Assembly: GCF_025717535.1 (NCBI RefSeq)
Contig: NZ_JAJIRO010000001.1
Location: forward strand, 1,426,001 to 1,490,000
From: Paucibacter sp. Y2R2-4
Lineage (GTDB): Bacteria; Pseudomonadota; Gammaproteobacteria; Burkholderiales; Burkholderiaceae_C
Reading direction: 5' to 3'
Length of the DNA: 64,000 nucleotides
Both the position numbers and the translations under genes were made by a program. Positions 9,511 through 18,579 of this stretch are shown piece by piece. Every line of letters starts with the position of its first letter. The stretch's first letter is position 1. The notes beneath the pieces are model-generated. The model saw only the letters and a list, made by a program, of their open reading frames with translations, made no database searches and had not been told where the DNA came from.

Positions 9511-9918
9511 TCAAAGCGGCATCGCACGGCCGGCATTCATCGCGCCCCAGCCGCGCAGCACGCGGTAGAGGAACCAAATCGAAATCAAGCCCCAGGCGAT
9601 CCAGCCCGGCGCCAGCAACAAGAGCCACAGAGGGCTGGTCAGCAGATACAGCACGCCGGCCCAGGCCACGCTGCGCAGGCGCCAGCTGAAATGGCTGGCT
9701 TGCCAAGTCCCCGCCGCATCGCCTCGCTTGACCAAGTCGATCAGCACCGCGACCAGCAGCAAAAAGACACTGGCTTGCACCCCCGGCAGCACGGCGCCGA
9801 TGGCCACCACGGCATGCAGGATGTAACTGATCATGCCGACGGTACGCAGTTGTTGCTGCCGTTCGGGGTCCATGCTCACTTCAGCAGCCGCCATCACTTC
9901 CCCACGCTGATCAGTCAT
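9511..9918 (-). CDS. Small four-helix-type membrane protein (DUF4870-like)
   Basis: This 135-residue protein has three to four hydrophobic segments (about residues 30-50, 50-70 and 90-120) and a short polar N-terminus. It resembles the DUF4870 Tic20-like family seen beside hisE in related genomes; that match is from memory of the family and not tested. The start codon at 9918 lies inside the end of hisE, overlapping it by eight bases, which implies translational coupling. Function is unknown. Confidence 0.7.
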   Translation of the reverse strand: MTDQRGEVMAAAEVSMDPERQQQLRTVGMISYILHAVVAIGAVLPGVQASVFLLLVAVLIDLVKRGDAAGTWQASHFSWRLRSVAWAGVLYLLTSPLWLLLLAPGWIAWGLISIWFLYRVLRGWGAMNAGRAMPL

Positions 9919-10270
9919 TCGGCTCATCCTCCACCTTGGCTGGGCTGCGCTGCGCAAACTCTTGCAAGCCCGACAGCCCTTCTCGCCGAGCCAGTTCAGC
10001 CAAGACCTGCTCCGGCTTCAAGCCGAAGTGGCTGAGTGCGATCAGGCTGTGAAACCACAGATCGGCCACCTCATAAAGCACTTTTTGCGGATCGCCGTCC
10101 TTGGCAGCCATCACCGTCTCGGTGGCCTCTTCGCCGACCTTTTTCAAGATCGAATCCAGGCCTTTGTCGAACAGCTTGGCCACATAGCTGGTGGCCGGGT
10201 CGCCGCCATTGGCGGGTTTGCGCGATTCAATCACCGCGGCCACACGGGCCAAAATGTCCTTGCTGGGCAT
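9911..10270 (-). CDS. hisE: Phosphoribosyl-ATP diphosphatase
   Basis: HisE hydrolyses phosphoribosyl-ATP to phosphoribosyl-AMP, the second step of histidine synthesis. The 119-residue protein carries the MazG-like all-alpha metal motif [18 protein letters not shown] and the downstream [16 protein letters not shown] helix. It is separate from hisI, as usual in betaproteobacteria, whereas enterics have a hisIE fusion. It follows hisI by about 20 bases on the same strand. Confidence 0.96.
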   Translation of the reverse strand: MPSKDILARVAAVIESRKPANGGDPATSYVAKLFDKGLDSILKKVGEEATETVMAAKDGDPQKVLYEVADLWFHSLIALSHFGLKPEQVLAELARREGLSGLQEFAQRSPAKVEDEPND

Positions 10271-10291
10271 GCTCGTCTGCTCTATCAGTGC

Positions 10292-10681
10292 TTATTTGTA
10301 AATGTGGTCCGGGTCCTTCAGGACCGCGTCAACGGCCACCCAAGCGCCGTTTTCGAAACGCTGGAAGAAGCAGGAATGCCGCCCGGTATGGCAGGCAATG
10401 CCCGGCGTGTGCCCGTTCTGGGTGATCTTCAACAAGAGCACATCGTTGTCGCAATCCAGGCGCATCTCATGCACGGTCTGCGTGTGGCCTGACTCTTCGC
10501 CCTTGTGCCACAAGCGCGCACGCGAGCGGCTCCAATAGACCGCCTGGCCCAGTTCGATGGTGCGCGCCAAGGCTTCGCGATTCATCCAGGCAAACATCAC
10601 CACATCACCGCTGTCACGCTCTTGCGCGATCACCGGCAACAGGCCGTCAGCATCCCATTTGATTTGATTCAAGCAGTCCAT
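10292..10681 (-). CDS. hisI: Phosphoribosyl-AMP cyclohydrolase
   Basis: HisI opens the adenine ring of phosphoribosyl-AMP, the third step of histidine synthesis. The 129-residue product begins [20 protein letters not shown]. It contains [12 protein letters not shown], the conserved [20 protein letters not shown] block, the metal-binding DCDND, and [10 protein letters not shown] with the zinc cysteines. The reading frame stays open further upstream, but homology starts at this ATG. It is followed by hisE. The rest of the his operon is not in the window: upstream on this strand is a mutT-like gene. Confidence 0.96.
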   Translation of the reverse strand: MDCLNQIKWDADGLLPVIAQERDSGDVVMFAWMNREALARTIELGQAVYWSRSRARLWHKGEESGHTQTVHEMRLDCDNDVLLLKITQNGHTPGIACHTGRHSCFFQRFENGAWVAVDAVLKDPDHIYK

Positions 10682-10700
10682 GCGCTTCAGTGTAGTGGGC

Positions 10701-11153
10701 TCAGGCGATATGGGTCGGGCCCACAAAGCCGCGCTCAGCGGCGAACCAATCCAGCACCGGAATCGTTCCCGGCAGCACCGGCTGCATTTGCACCGGCAAA
10801 GTCTGCCAAGCCATGGCCTGCTGTTCGCGCATCTCGAACTCGCCCGACCAAGCGTAGACCTTGCAAAAGTGCAAACGCACCCGGGCATGCGGGTAGTCCA
10901 TCACCAGCTCTTTCCAGGCATGGGCCGATTCAATCGTGATGCCCAGTTCTTCTTGCAGTTCGCGGCGCAGCGCCTGCTCGACGCTCTCGCCCGCCTCCAA
11001 CTTGCCGCCCGGGAACTCCCAATAGCCCGCGTAGACCTTGCCCACCGGGCGCGAGGTCAGCAAAAAGCGCCCCTCTTGACCTTGGGCATCGCGCTCCACC
11101 AGGACACCCACCGCCACATCCACCGGCACCCGCTCCCTGCTGTGCTCAGACAT
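10701..11153 (-). CDS. mutT: MutT-type Nudix hydrolase
   Basis: This 150-residue Nudix enzyme probably hydrolyses 8-oxo-dGTP and so prevents A:T to C:G mutation. The full Nudix box (G-x5-E-x7-REUxEExGU) reads from [15 protein letters not shown] into ELQEELGI at residues 50-72. The preceding [18 protein letters not shown] is the typical MutT context. No thiamine-phosphate synthase domain is fused, unlike some longer betaproteobacterial MutT proteins. Its start overlaps the DUF815 ATPase stop by eight bases, so it is the second gene of that pair. Confidence 0.9.
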   Translation of the reverse strand: MSEHSRERVPVDVAVGVLVERDAQGQEGRFLLTSRPVGKVYAGYWEFPGGKLEAGESVEQALRRELQEELGITIESAHAWKELVMDYPHARVRLHFCKVYAWSGEFEMREQQAMAWQTLPVQMQPVLPGTIPVLDWFAAERGFVGPTHIA

Positions 11154-12072
11154 GGTCCAGCCCCTCAGGCGCAGAGCTGTCCTTCAGCGCAACGGGCATG
11201 GCCTCCAGCGCGCCGCGACCCGCCAAGTCCCGCGCAAACTGGTAGGCCACACGGCCCGAGCGCGAGCCGCGCTCCAGCGCCCAGACCAAGGCCGGCTGCC
11301 GCGAAGCCGCAATCAACTCGTCGGCCACGCCAAAGTAACGCAACCATTGAGCGGCAATCGCCAAGTACTCTTCTTGGCTGAAGGGATAAAAACTCAGCCA
11401 CAGGCCGAAGCGTTCGGAGAGCGAAATCTTCTCTTCCACTGCCTCGCCCGGATGCACTTCGCCGTCGGGCTGGTGCTTGTAGCCCAGGTTGTCCTTCATC
11501 TGCTCGGGCAGCAAGTGGCGGCGGTTGCTGGTGGCATAGACCAAGACGTTGTCGCTGGCCGCGGCCACCGAGCCGTCCAACATGGACTTCAAAGCCTTGT
11601 AGCCCAGCTCACCCTCATCGAAGCTGAGGTCATCGCAAAAGATCACAAAGCGTTCGGGGCGCTCGGCCACCAAGTCCACCAAGTCGGGCAAGTCCACCAA
11701 GTCGCTCTTGTCCACCTCAATCAGGCGCAAGCCGCGAGCGGCAAACTCATTCAAGCAGGCCTTGATCAGCGAGCTTTTGCCAGTGCCGCGTGCGCCGGTC
11801 AACAAGACATTGTTGGCGGGCCGGCCGCTGACGAACTGCTCGGTGTTTTGTAGCAAACGCTGCTTTTGCGCATCGACCTCCAGCAATTCGTTCAATCGGA
11901 TCGAGGCTGCATGGCGCACCGGTTCCAGCACCGGCACACCGCGGCGGCGGCGATAACGAAAAGCCGCAGCGGCTTGCCAATCAGGGGCCGTCAAGGTCGG
12001 GGGCAGCAAGGCCTCCACCCGGGCCAACAAGCCCTCGGCGCGTTGAAGAAATGCTTGCAAAGAGTCGCTCAT
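11146..12072 (-). CDS. DUF815 family AAA+-like ATPase
   Basis: This 308-residue protein is a P-loop ATPase of the DUF815 family; its biological role is unknown to me. Walker A is LLTGARGTGKSSL near residues 91-103. The Walker B-like stretch RFVIFCDDLSF and the sensor-like VLVYATSNRRHLLP follow. The C-terminal half contains LSERFGLWLSFYPFSQEEYL, a strongly conserved family block. I place the start at the ATG giving MSDSLQAFLQ; the reading frame is open for a further 67 codons but without family-like sequence. It overlaps mutT downstream by eight bases. Confidence 0.88.
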   Translation of the reverse strand: MSDSLQAFLQRAEGLLARVEALLPPTLTAPDWQAAAAFRYRRRRGVPVLEPVRHAASIRLNELLEVDAQKQRLLQNTEQFVSGRPANNVLLTGARGTGKSSLIKACLNEFAARGLRLIEVDKSDLVDLPDLVDLVAERPERFVIFCDDLSFDEGELGYKALKSMLDGSVAAASDNVLVYATSNRRHLLPEQMKDNLGYKHQPDGEVHPGEAVEEKISLSERFGLWLSFYPFSQEEYLAIAAQWLRYFGVADELIAASRQPALVWALERGSRSGRVAYQFARDLAGRGALEAMPVALKDSSAPEGLDHV

Positions 12073-12278
12073 GGTCTCACTGCCATTCAGGGCTGGCCAG
12101 TGTAGCGGCCGACCCAAGACTCGCGCCCGCGCTTGCAAACGGGTGGTCCATTCGACCCAGGCCAAAGGATTTGGCGTCACCACCGGGTCACTGCGGCCCT
12201 GCATGCTTCGGCCGCATCGACATGCCTTGATCCGCCCGCCCCCTTCAACCCGCTGTTCATTCTTGGAAGCCATCCATC

Positions 12279-12854
12279 ATGCATCTGCCCCAACGCCTCA
12301 GTTCTCGCGCGGCCTTCGTCGCCCTGACCCTCGCAGCCAGCCTGAGCGCCGCACACGCGGACACGCTGAATGCCGATGGTCAGTGGGTTGATTTCACCGT
12401 CTCCAGGCTCATGTCCGGCGATCTCGGCTGGTCCAATTTTGACGGACAAGCCTTGAGCTTCGACTTCACCGTCGCCGAAGGTTTTGTCGCCACCTTGAGC
12501 GTGGTGGATGCCGGCTGGTCGGGTGACCGCTTCACCGTCACCAATTCGGGCCAAGAAATCGGCACCACCAGCGTCGCCGTCCTTGGCAATCAGGGCACCC
12601 CGGCCATCGTCGACTTTGACGAGGCTTTTGCCGACAGCAACTTCAGCCGTGGCGTCTACAGCTTGAACGCCGGTCAGCACAGCATTAGCGGCTTCTTGTC
12701 CACTTCTTTTCTATCGCCGGATGAAGGCACCATCGGCGCGGTGCGCCTGCAAGTGTCGGCCGTACCTGAGCCTGCCAGCGTGGCCACCCTCTTGGCCGGC
12801 CTGAGCCTCTTGACCGTGATGCTGCGCCGCAAAAACGGCAAAGACGGCAAGTAA
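12279..12854 (+). CDS. PEP-CTERM sorting domain protein
   Basis: This 191-residue exported protein has a Sec signal peptide (residues about 1-27, ending AAHA). Its beta-rich body contains SFDFTVAEGFVATLSVVDAG, and it ends in a canonical PEP-CTERM tail: VPEPASVATLLAGLSLLTVM then RRKNGK. Known PEP-CTERM proteins are processed at the membrane by an exosortase and delivered to the cell surface or matrix. No exosortase is encoded in this window. The body has no domain I recognise. It lies 30 bases upstream of a secreted 5'-nucleotidase on the same strand and may share its transcript. Confidence 0.88.
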   Translation: MHLPQRLSSRAAFVALTLAASLSAAHADTLNADGQWVDFTVSRLMSGDLGWSNFDGQALSFDFTVAEGFVATLSVVDAGWSGDRFTVTNSGQEIGTTSVAVLGNQGTPAIVDFDEAFADSNFSRGVYSLNAGQHSISGFLSTSFLSPDEGTIGAVRLQVSAVPEPASVATLLAGLSLLTVMLRRKNGKDGK

Positions 12855-12884
12855 GAAGAAGCAAACCCTTCCAGGATGATCCCC

Positions 12885-14804
12885 ATGTTGAAACTCAATC
12901 CCCTCCTGCTGGCCCTGAGCGCCGCCTTCTGCCTGAGCACCCCGGCCTCAGCCCAAACGCCAGCACCCGCCATCAAGGTCAAGATCATTGGCTTCAATGA
13001 CTTCCACGGCACGCTGGAGTCGCCCGGCACCTTTGGCGTCAACACTTCGGTGCCTGCGGCCAACCGGCCACTCGTCGGCGGCGCCGAATACCTGGCCGCC
13101 TATGTGGCGGACATGAAGTCAAAGAACCCCAACACGGTGGTGGTCGGCGCTGGCGACTTTGTCGGCGCCACCCCGCTGATCTCCTCGCTGTTTTTTGACG
13201 AGCCGGCCGTCGAAGCGCTGAACAAGATCGGTGTGGACTTCAGCTCGGTCGGCAACCACGAGTTCGACAAGGGCAAGGACGAGCTGCGCCGCCTGCAAAT
13301 GGGCGGCTGCAAGCTGGTGGCCGGCCAGCCGGACCCGAACAGCTGCAAGGGCTTCGGCTCCTCCGCACCGGGCACTTTTGACGGCGCCAAGTTCAAGTGG
13401 CTGTCGGCCAATGTGATCGACACCGGCACCGGCCGCAGCCTGCTGCCCCCCTACGGCGTGAAGAGCTTTGGCGGCGTCCGAGTTGCCTTCATCGGCATGA
13501 CGCTGAAAGGCACGCCCGACATCGTCACCCCCACCGGCGTGGCCGGCCTGAGCTTCAAGGACGAGGCAGACACCGTCAACGCGATCGTGCCGGTGCTGCG
13601 CGCCCAGGGCATTGAGTCCATCGTGGTGCTGGTGCATCAGGGTGCCTTCCAGAACCCGGCGGTGGCCGGCGGCTTCAACAACCAGGACATCAATGGTTGC
13701 TTGAACAATCTGAAGAACAGCGACGGCAGCGACAGCGATCTGGGCAAAATCGTGGCCCGCCTGGACAACGCGGTGGACCTGGTGGTCAGCGGCCATACCC
13801 ATGCGGCCTACAACTGCTCGAAGACCACCGTGGATAACGGCAACAGCCCCCGCACCGCCGGCCTGCCGAACAAGACCGGTCGCCTGGTGCCGGTGACCAG
13901 CGCCAGCGCCTTTGGACGCGTGTTGTCGGAGATCGACTTGAGCATCGACCCCAAGACCCGCGACGTGGTGGATGTCAGCGTCAACAATCGCTTGGTGGAC
14001 CGCAACAACGCCACGGCGAATCAGCTGATCGCCAGCAATCCAACGGTGAAGAATCTGGTCAGCAGCTACCTCAATGCGGTGTCGCCGCTGGCCAACCAAG
14101 TGGTGGGCACCTTGACTGCCGACCTGAGCAACGCCGCCAATGCCGCTGGCGAAATGCCAGCCGGCGATCTGATTGCCGACGCACAGCTGCAAGCCACCCA
14201 GCCCGCCCAACTCGGCGGCGCTGTGATGGCCTTCATGAACGCCGGTGGCGTGCGCTCGCCCGGCTTCGTCAAGCCCGCAGGCGCCACTGCCCCCTTCGAC
14301 ATCAGCTACGGCAATGCCTTCACGGTCCAACCCTTCGGCAACAGCCTGGTGACCATGACGCTGACCGCCCAGCAGATCAAGGACGTGCTGGAACAGCAGT
14401 TCAAAGGCTGCAAGGGCCAGGGCACGACGCGCATCATGCAAATCTCCAATGGTTTGCAATACAGCTGGAGCGATGCCGCGCCGGCCTGCGCCAAGATTGT
14501 TGACGTTAACTTCACGCCCACGGACGTGACGGTCTACCCCCCGGTCGCCACGGGTGCGGTTGACAAGCTGGTGATTGCCGGCGTGGTCCAAAACCCGAAC
14601 AAGACCTACCGGGTGACGGTCAACAACTTCATGGCCACCGGTGGCGACGGCTACACCACGCTCGTGGGCGGCAGCAATGTGCTGGGCGGCGCGCAAGACA
14701 TCGATGCCTTGATCGCTTATCTGGCTGGCTACAAGGGCTCGGCTTCGGCCTATGACCCGAGCCAAGCCGCATTGAAGAAGCCGCGCATCAACAAGCTGCC
14801 TTGA
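12885..14804 (+). CDS. Secreted bifunctional metallophosphatase/5'-nucleotidase
   Basis: This 639-residue UshA/YfkN-like enzyme probably dephosphorylates extracytoplasmic nucleotides for purine and phosphate scavenging. A signal peptide (MLKLNPLLLALSAAFCLS through ASAQ) precedes the calcineurin-like domain. Dimetal motifs are NDFHG, GAGDFVGATP, GNHEFDKG and SGHTHAAY. The C-terminal 5'-nucleotidase domain has GDLIADAQL and NAGGVRSPG. I prefer the ATG at 12885 because AGGA lies eight bases before it; an ATG three codons earlier overlaps that site. The stop shares one base with the next gene's ATG. Confidence 0.93.
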   Translation: MLKLNPLLLALSAAFCLSTPASAQTPAPAIKVKIIGFNDFHGTLESPGTFGVNTSVPAANRPLVGGAEYLAAYVADMKSKNPNTVVVGAGDFVGATPLISSLFFDEPAVEALNKIGVDFSSVGNHEFDKGKDELRRLQMGGCKLVAGQPDPNSCKGFGSSAPGTFDGAKFKWLSANVIDTGTGRSLLPPYGVKSFGGVRVAFIGMTLKGTPDIVTPTGVAGLSFKDEADTVNAIVPVLRAQGIESIVVLVHQGAFQNPAVAGGFNNQDINGCLNNLKNSDGSDSDLGKIVARLDNAVDLVVSGHTHAAYNCSKTTVDNGNSPRTAGLPNKTGRLVPVTSASAFGRVLSEIDLSIDPKTRDVVDVSVNNRLVDRNNATANQLIASNPTVKNLVSSYLNAVSPLANQVVGTLTADLSNAANAAGEMPAGDLIADAQLQATQPAQLGGAVMAFMNAGGVRSPGFVKPAGATAPFDISYGNAFTVQPFGNSLVTMTLTAQQIKDVLEQQFKGCKGQGTTRIMQISNGLQYSWSDAAPACAKIVDVNFTPTDVTVYPPVATGAVDKLVIAGVVQNPNKTYRVTVNNFMATGGDGYTTLVGGSNVLGGAQDIDALIAYLAGYKGSASAYDPSQAALKKPRINKLP

Positions 14805-16078
14805 TGAGACTGAAGCGCTGGGTGCAGGGCCTAGCGGCCCTGTCGTGCGGCATGGCGGCTTGGGCGCAAGGGCCAAGCCCAGCCGAGCCCCAAACGCAGG
14901 CAACTCAGACTACGCAGGCGGCGCCGCAAGTTCAATCGCTGACGGCCTTGGCCGCGCAGCGAATGCGCGAACGCGCCGCGCTCGCAACGCCGATGACGCC
15001 CGAGACCGAGACCGAGGCCCAGCGCCAGGCCTTGCTGCGGCAAGCTCGCCAGGCGCTGGATCAAGGTCGCAGCGCCGAGGCGCTTGCTCATCTGGACACG
15101 GCGGCAGCGCTCAGCCACGCGGCCGACACCGAAATGCTGATCGTGCAGGCGCAGCTGCAGCAAGGCGAGTTCCGGCCCGGCCTGAGCTTTGCCTCGCACA
15201 CCGCCGGTGCGCATTTGTATGAGCCGCAAGCGCTGCGCCTCTACGCTTGGTTGCTGGCCCTGGGTGAGCAAAGCAGCTTTGCCCAGCGCCTGCTGAGCGA
15301 AGGCCTGCGGCGCATGCCCGATGAGCCCAGCCTCCTGGCCCTGCAAACCCAGCTCAGCCGTTTGAACGCCAAGGCCGAAGCCGAAAGTTCCAGCGCCTTG
15401 GCTGCGGCCCGGCCCGGCCCCTGGCTTGTAGCAGGCCAAGAGCCTCCCATCAAAGTCGAGGCTCTGCAGCTGCTCGCAAGCGGCCTGCTGATCGACGAAG
15501 GCCGCTTGGCCTTGGTGCCTATGAGCGCGCTGGCTGCAGCAGAGCCATCCGCCCAGCTCTGGGTTTGCAATGGCCTGGGCTTTGGCAGCAAGGCACGCTT
15601 GCGCGAGCGCTTTCCCGAGCTCGGCCTGGCGCTGCTGAGCTTGGAGCAAGCCTTGCCCCTGGGCAAGACCAGCCGGGCCTTGAGCTTAGCCCCACGCGAT
15701 GCTTTTGCCGGCAGCGTGGCCAGCGCCTTCAGCCATCCGAGCAGCCCGCAAGCGGCGCCTGCCTGGCCCGCCATGCACAGCGGTTTCTTGGGCCGCACCC
15801 TCGCGACCGATCCCGCCAAGCAGGCCCTGGGCATCGCCTTGCCGCAAGCATCATCGGGAGGCCCGGTGTTTGATCAATCAGGGCGTTGGATTGGTCTGGT
15901 CATGCTAGGCGCTACGCCAGCGGCAGAGCCGAGTTTGCTGCCCAGCCGTCAGTTGGCAGAAAAGATTCCGGCGCTGGCCCAGTTGCCGACTCAGCCTCTG
16001 ACCGCCAAGCTCGGTTCGGAACAAATTTACGAACAGGCGCTGCCGCTTACCTTGCAGCTCTTCGCACTGAAACCTTGA
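14804..16078 (+). CDS. Exported TPR protein with a degenerate trypsin-like domain
   Basis: This 424-residue protein has a signal peptide (about residues 1-21, ending MAAWAQ). A TPR-like helical region (about residues 60-190) contains repeated ALDQGRSAEALAHLD-type helices. The C-terminal half looks like a trypsin-fold domain: ASGLLIDEGRLALVPMSALA matches the strand where active proteases carry the catalytic His, but no His is there. ASSGGPVFDQSGRWIGLVML matches the catalytic-Ser loop. I see no candidate Asp. It is therefore probably a pseudoprotease or binding module. Its ATG overlaps the 5'-nucleotidase TGA, so the two are coupled and both exported. Domain assignment is inference from motifs. 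Confidence 0.72.
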   Translation: MRLKRWVQGLAALSCGMAAWAQGPSPAEPQTQATQTTQAAPQVQSLTALAAQRMRERAALATPMTPETETEAQRQALLRQARQALDQGRSAEALAHLDTAAALSHAADTEMLIVQAQLQQGEFRPGLSFASHTAGAHLYEPQALRLYAWLLALGEQSSFAQRLLSEGLRRMPDEPSLLALQTQLSRLNAKAEAESSSALAAARPGPWLVAGQEPPIKVEALQLLASGLLIDEGRLALVPMSALAAAEPSAQLWVCNGLGFGSKARLRERFPELGLALLSLEQALPLGKTSRALSLAPRDAFAGSVASAFSHPSSPQAAPAWPAMHSGFLGRTLATDPAKQALGIALPQASSGGPVFDQSGRWIGLVMLGATPAAEPSLLPSRQLAEKIPALAQLPTQPLTAKLGSEQIYEQALPLTLQLFALKP

Positions 16079-16084
16079 GATGGC

Positions 16085-16747
16085 TTAGGGTGCCACCAAC
16101 ATGCGCAGCGCCGCTTCCATCTGCTCGATGGGGCTGCGCTTGAAGCCCGAGCGCGCATAGCGCTGCAGTCGGCCAATGATGAAGCTCACCAAAACCGAAG
16201 CCTGGGCGTTCGCTTCGACGGTGGGTGTGGTCGAGCCATTGGCCTCGGCAGCCTTGCGCAAGACCTGGCGCAAAGCACCCTCGACCCGGTCAAAAAACTG
16301 GTTCATGCGCAGCACCAAACGCTCGTTCTCATAGACCAAGGCATCGCCCACCATCACCCGCGTCATGCCGGGGTTGCGCTCGCCGAACTGCAGCAAGACC
16401 GAGACGATTTTTTGCGCTTGCAGCAGGCCCGAGCTGCCCTCGCGCTCGATGATCTGGTTCAGCAAGGTGAAGACGCTGCCTTCGATGAACTCGATCAGGC
16501 CCTCGAACATCTGCGCCTTGCTGGCGAAGTGCCGATAAAGCGCCGCCTCGCTGACCGACAGTTTGGCGGCCAACGCCGCCGTGGTCACACGGTCAGCGCC
16601 GGGCTGCTCCAACATGCTGGCCAGGGTCTGCAAGATCTGCACCCGACGCTCGCCCGGACGAGGTCGCTTGCGCGTGCTGGCCACAGCTTCTGGCGCGCTG
16701 ACTTCGACGGCTGCTTCAACGTTCAGTTCAGTCTCTGGGGCTGGCAT
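16085..16747 (-). CDS. slmA: Nucleoid occlusion factor SlmA (TetR family)
   Basis: SlmA binds DNA sites across the chromosome and blocks FtsZ ring assembly over the nucleoid. The 220-residue protein has an N-terminal Ala/Glu-rich extension and then a TetR-type helix-turn-helix around residues 45-85 (RVTTAALAAKLSVSEAALYR, then HFASKAQMFEGLIEFIE). The all-alpha C-terminal domain with ERNPGMTRVMVGDALVYENE is diagnostic of SlmA as against other TetR regulators. The ATG at 16747 is chosen; a GTG 17 codons upstream is in frame. It is convergent with the TPR/protease-like gene, with a six-base gap. Confidence 0.9.
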   Translation of the reverse strand: MPAPETELNVEAAVEVSAPEAVASTRKRPRPGERRVQILQTLASMLEQPGADRVTTAALAAKLSVSEAALYRHFASKAQMFEGLIEFIEGSVFTLLNQIIEREGSSGLLQAQKIVSVLLQFGERNPGMTRVMVGDALVYENERLVLRMNQFFDRVEGALRQVLRKAAEANGSTTPTVEANAQASVLVSFIIGRLQRYARSGFKRSPIEQMEAALRMLVAP

Positions 16748-16862
16748 TGGGGTAGCGGCTTGGAGGGTTAAGGCGGAGCTGCGCCGGAAAACTGCCACAG
16801 CACATTACCGGACCGGCGGCCGATTCTGGCACAGCCGCGCGGGGGCACTTTGCCGCCCCGAA

Positions 16863-17558
16863 TCAAAAACGCAGCTGGCTCAAGGCGCGAATGCGTTGAT
16901 CCACATACACCGGCCGACGTCGCAGGCCGATGCCTGCCTCGGGGCCATGCTTTGCTGCGGCCTTGTGCACCCAACGCTGCATCCAGACGGTGCGCATGCC
17001 GACGCGGCGCGCCGACTTTTGATGCACCAAAGTGTCTTCCACCAAGACGCAGTCACGGGCCTGCAGTTTCAAGCGAGCCAACAAGGCGCGGAACATGCGC
17101 GCATCGGGTTTCAGCCGCCAATGGCCAAACATGCGCATTTGCTCGCAGGGAATGATGGCCTCGAAGCAATGCTGCATGCCCAGCGTTTCCAACACCCGCT
17201 GCGCATAAGCCTGCGGCGCATTGGTCAACAAGAACTTGCGGCCGCGCAAGCGCTTGAGCGCCGCCAAGTCATGCGCGTGGGTGTGCAGCAAGGGCTCGAT
17301 ACCGTCGAGCTTGTGGGTTTGGTGCAGAAAGTGATCGGCCCGCACGCCGTGATGCCGCACCAAGCCCAGCAAGGTGGCGCCATAGCGCTGCCAGTACAGA
17401 GCCCGCAGACGGCTGGCCTCGGCTTGGGGCACGCCCAGGTGCTCTTCGATGTAATCGCCCATGGACCGATGCAAAGCGCCAAACACATGGGCCGAAGCAT
17501 TGTGCAAGGTGTTGTCCAGGTCGAAGAACCAGACCCGGTCCTTCGCAGACGGGCCCAT
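16863..17558 (-). CDS. HAD-superfamily pyrimidine 5'-nucleotidase
   Basis: This 231-residue HAD hydrolase is of the SDT1/PynA-like subfamily, which dephosphorylates pyrimidine nucleotides such as UMP and CMP; the exact substrate is inferred. Motif I is VWFFDLDNTLHNAS at residues 9-22, motif II is FLLTNAPQAYA, and motif III/IV is DCVLVEDTLVHQKSA. The ATG at 17558 is taken; the TTG five codons earlier is less likely. It lies 25 bases after argB on the same strand, a frequent pairing in Burkholderiales. Confidence 0.88.
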   Translation of the reverse strand: MGPSAKDRVWFFDLDNTLHNASAHVFGALHRSMGDYIEEHLGVPQAEASRLRALYWQRYGATLLGLVRHHGVRADHFLHQTHKLDGIEPLLHTHAHDLAALKRLRGRKFLLTNAPQAYAQRVLETLGMQHCFEAIIPCEQMRMFGHWRLKPDARMFRALLARLKLQARDCVLVEDTLVHQKSARRVGMRTVWMQRWVHKAAAKHGPEAGIGLRRRPVYVDQRIRALSQLRF

Positions 17559-17582
17559 CAGCCGCTTCGCCAAAGCCCAGAC

Positions 17583-18503
17583 TCAGTGCGACCGGATCAT
17601 GGTTCCGTACGCTTGGTCCGACAAGATCTCCAGCAGCATCGCGTGCGGCACGCGGCCATCGATGATGTGCACCGCATTCACGCCGCTCTTGGCCGCGTCA
17701 ATCGCGCCGGCAATCTTGGGGATCATGCCGCCGCTGATGGTGCCGTCTTCCACCAATTCATCAATGCGACGCGGAGTCAGCTCGGTCAGCAACTGGCCTT
17801 CTTTGTCCAGCACGCCGCGGATGTTCGTCAGCATCAAGAGCTTTTCAGCCTTCAGCACGGTAGCCAGCTTGGCCGCCACCACATCGGCATTGATGTTGTA
17901 GCTTTCGTTGTGCTCGCCAAAGCCGATGGGGCTGACCACCGGGATGAATTGGTCGTCCTGCAGCGCCTTCACCACGCTGGGGTCGATGGAGACGATATCG
18001 CCCACCTGGCCGATGTCGTGCTCTTTGTTCGGGTCGTCCTTGTCCTGCACCATCAGCTTCTTGGCGCGGATCATGCCGCCGTCACGCCCGGTCAGGCCCA
18101 CGGCCTTGCCGCCGGCGGCGTTGATCAGGCCCACCACGTCTTGCTGCACCTCGCCGGCCAGCACCCACTCGACCACGTCCATGGTCTCGGCATCGGTCAC
18201 GCGCATGCCTTGGATGAACTCGCCCTTCTTGCCCAGCTTGCTCAGCAGGCCCTCGATTTGCGGGCCGCCGCCGTGCACCACCACCGGGTTCAAGCCCACC
18301 AACTTGAGCAGCACCACGTCTTCCGCAAAGTCCTTTTGCAACTCGGGGTCGGTCATGGCATTGCCGCCGTACTTGATGACGATGGTCTTGCCGTGAAACT
18401 TACGGATATAGGGCAGCGCCTGCGAAAGGATCTCGGCCTTCTCGCGCGGAGCGATATGAGAAACATCGGTGGTGTTGGAAGCGGCGCTGCTGTCGTTTTT
18501 CAT
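17583..18503 (-). CDS. argB: Acetylglutamate kinase
   Basis: ArgB phosphorylates N-acetylglutamate, the second step of arginine synthesis and usually the feedback-regulated one. The 306-residue protein has the phosphate-binding [14 protein letters not shown] and [20 protein letters not shown] for acetylglutamate binding. It also has the [18 protein letters not shown] loop and the C-terminal [18 protein letters not shown]. The N-terminal helix preceding the kinase fold is the type found in arginine-sensitive hexameric enzymes; this is inference. The start is [10 protein letters not shown]; the frame is open 23 codons further without homology. Confidence 0.96.
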   Translation of the reverse strand: MKNDSSAASNTTDVSHIAPREKAEILSQALPYIRKFHGKTIVIKYGGNAMTDPELQKDFAEDVVLLKLVGLNPVVVHGGGPQIEGLLSKLGKKGEFIQGMRVTDAETMDVVEWVLAGEVQQDVVGLINAAGGKAVGLTGRDGGMIRAKKLMVQDKDDPNKEHDIGQVGDIVSIDPSVVKALQDDQFIPVVSPIGFGEHNESYNINADVVAAKLATVLKAEKLLMLTNIRGVLDKEGQLLTELTPRRIDELVEDGTISGGMIPKIAGAIDAAKSGVNAVHIIDGRVPHAMLLEILSDQAYGTMIRSH

Positions 18504-18579
18504 GACGAGAAATTTCCGGTTGTGCCTGAGGCTAAGTCTTGCGCCGCATTGTAGGTGCGGCCCCTGAGACAATGAGCAG

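Noticed and set aside
13119-14903. Long open frame of 594 codons opposite the 5'-nucleotidase gene
   Set aside because: It is rich in His, Gln and Gly with no domain, and its opposite strand encodes a complete, motif-bearing enzyme; it is a GC-skew shadow.
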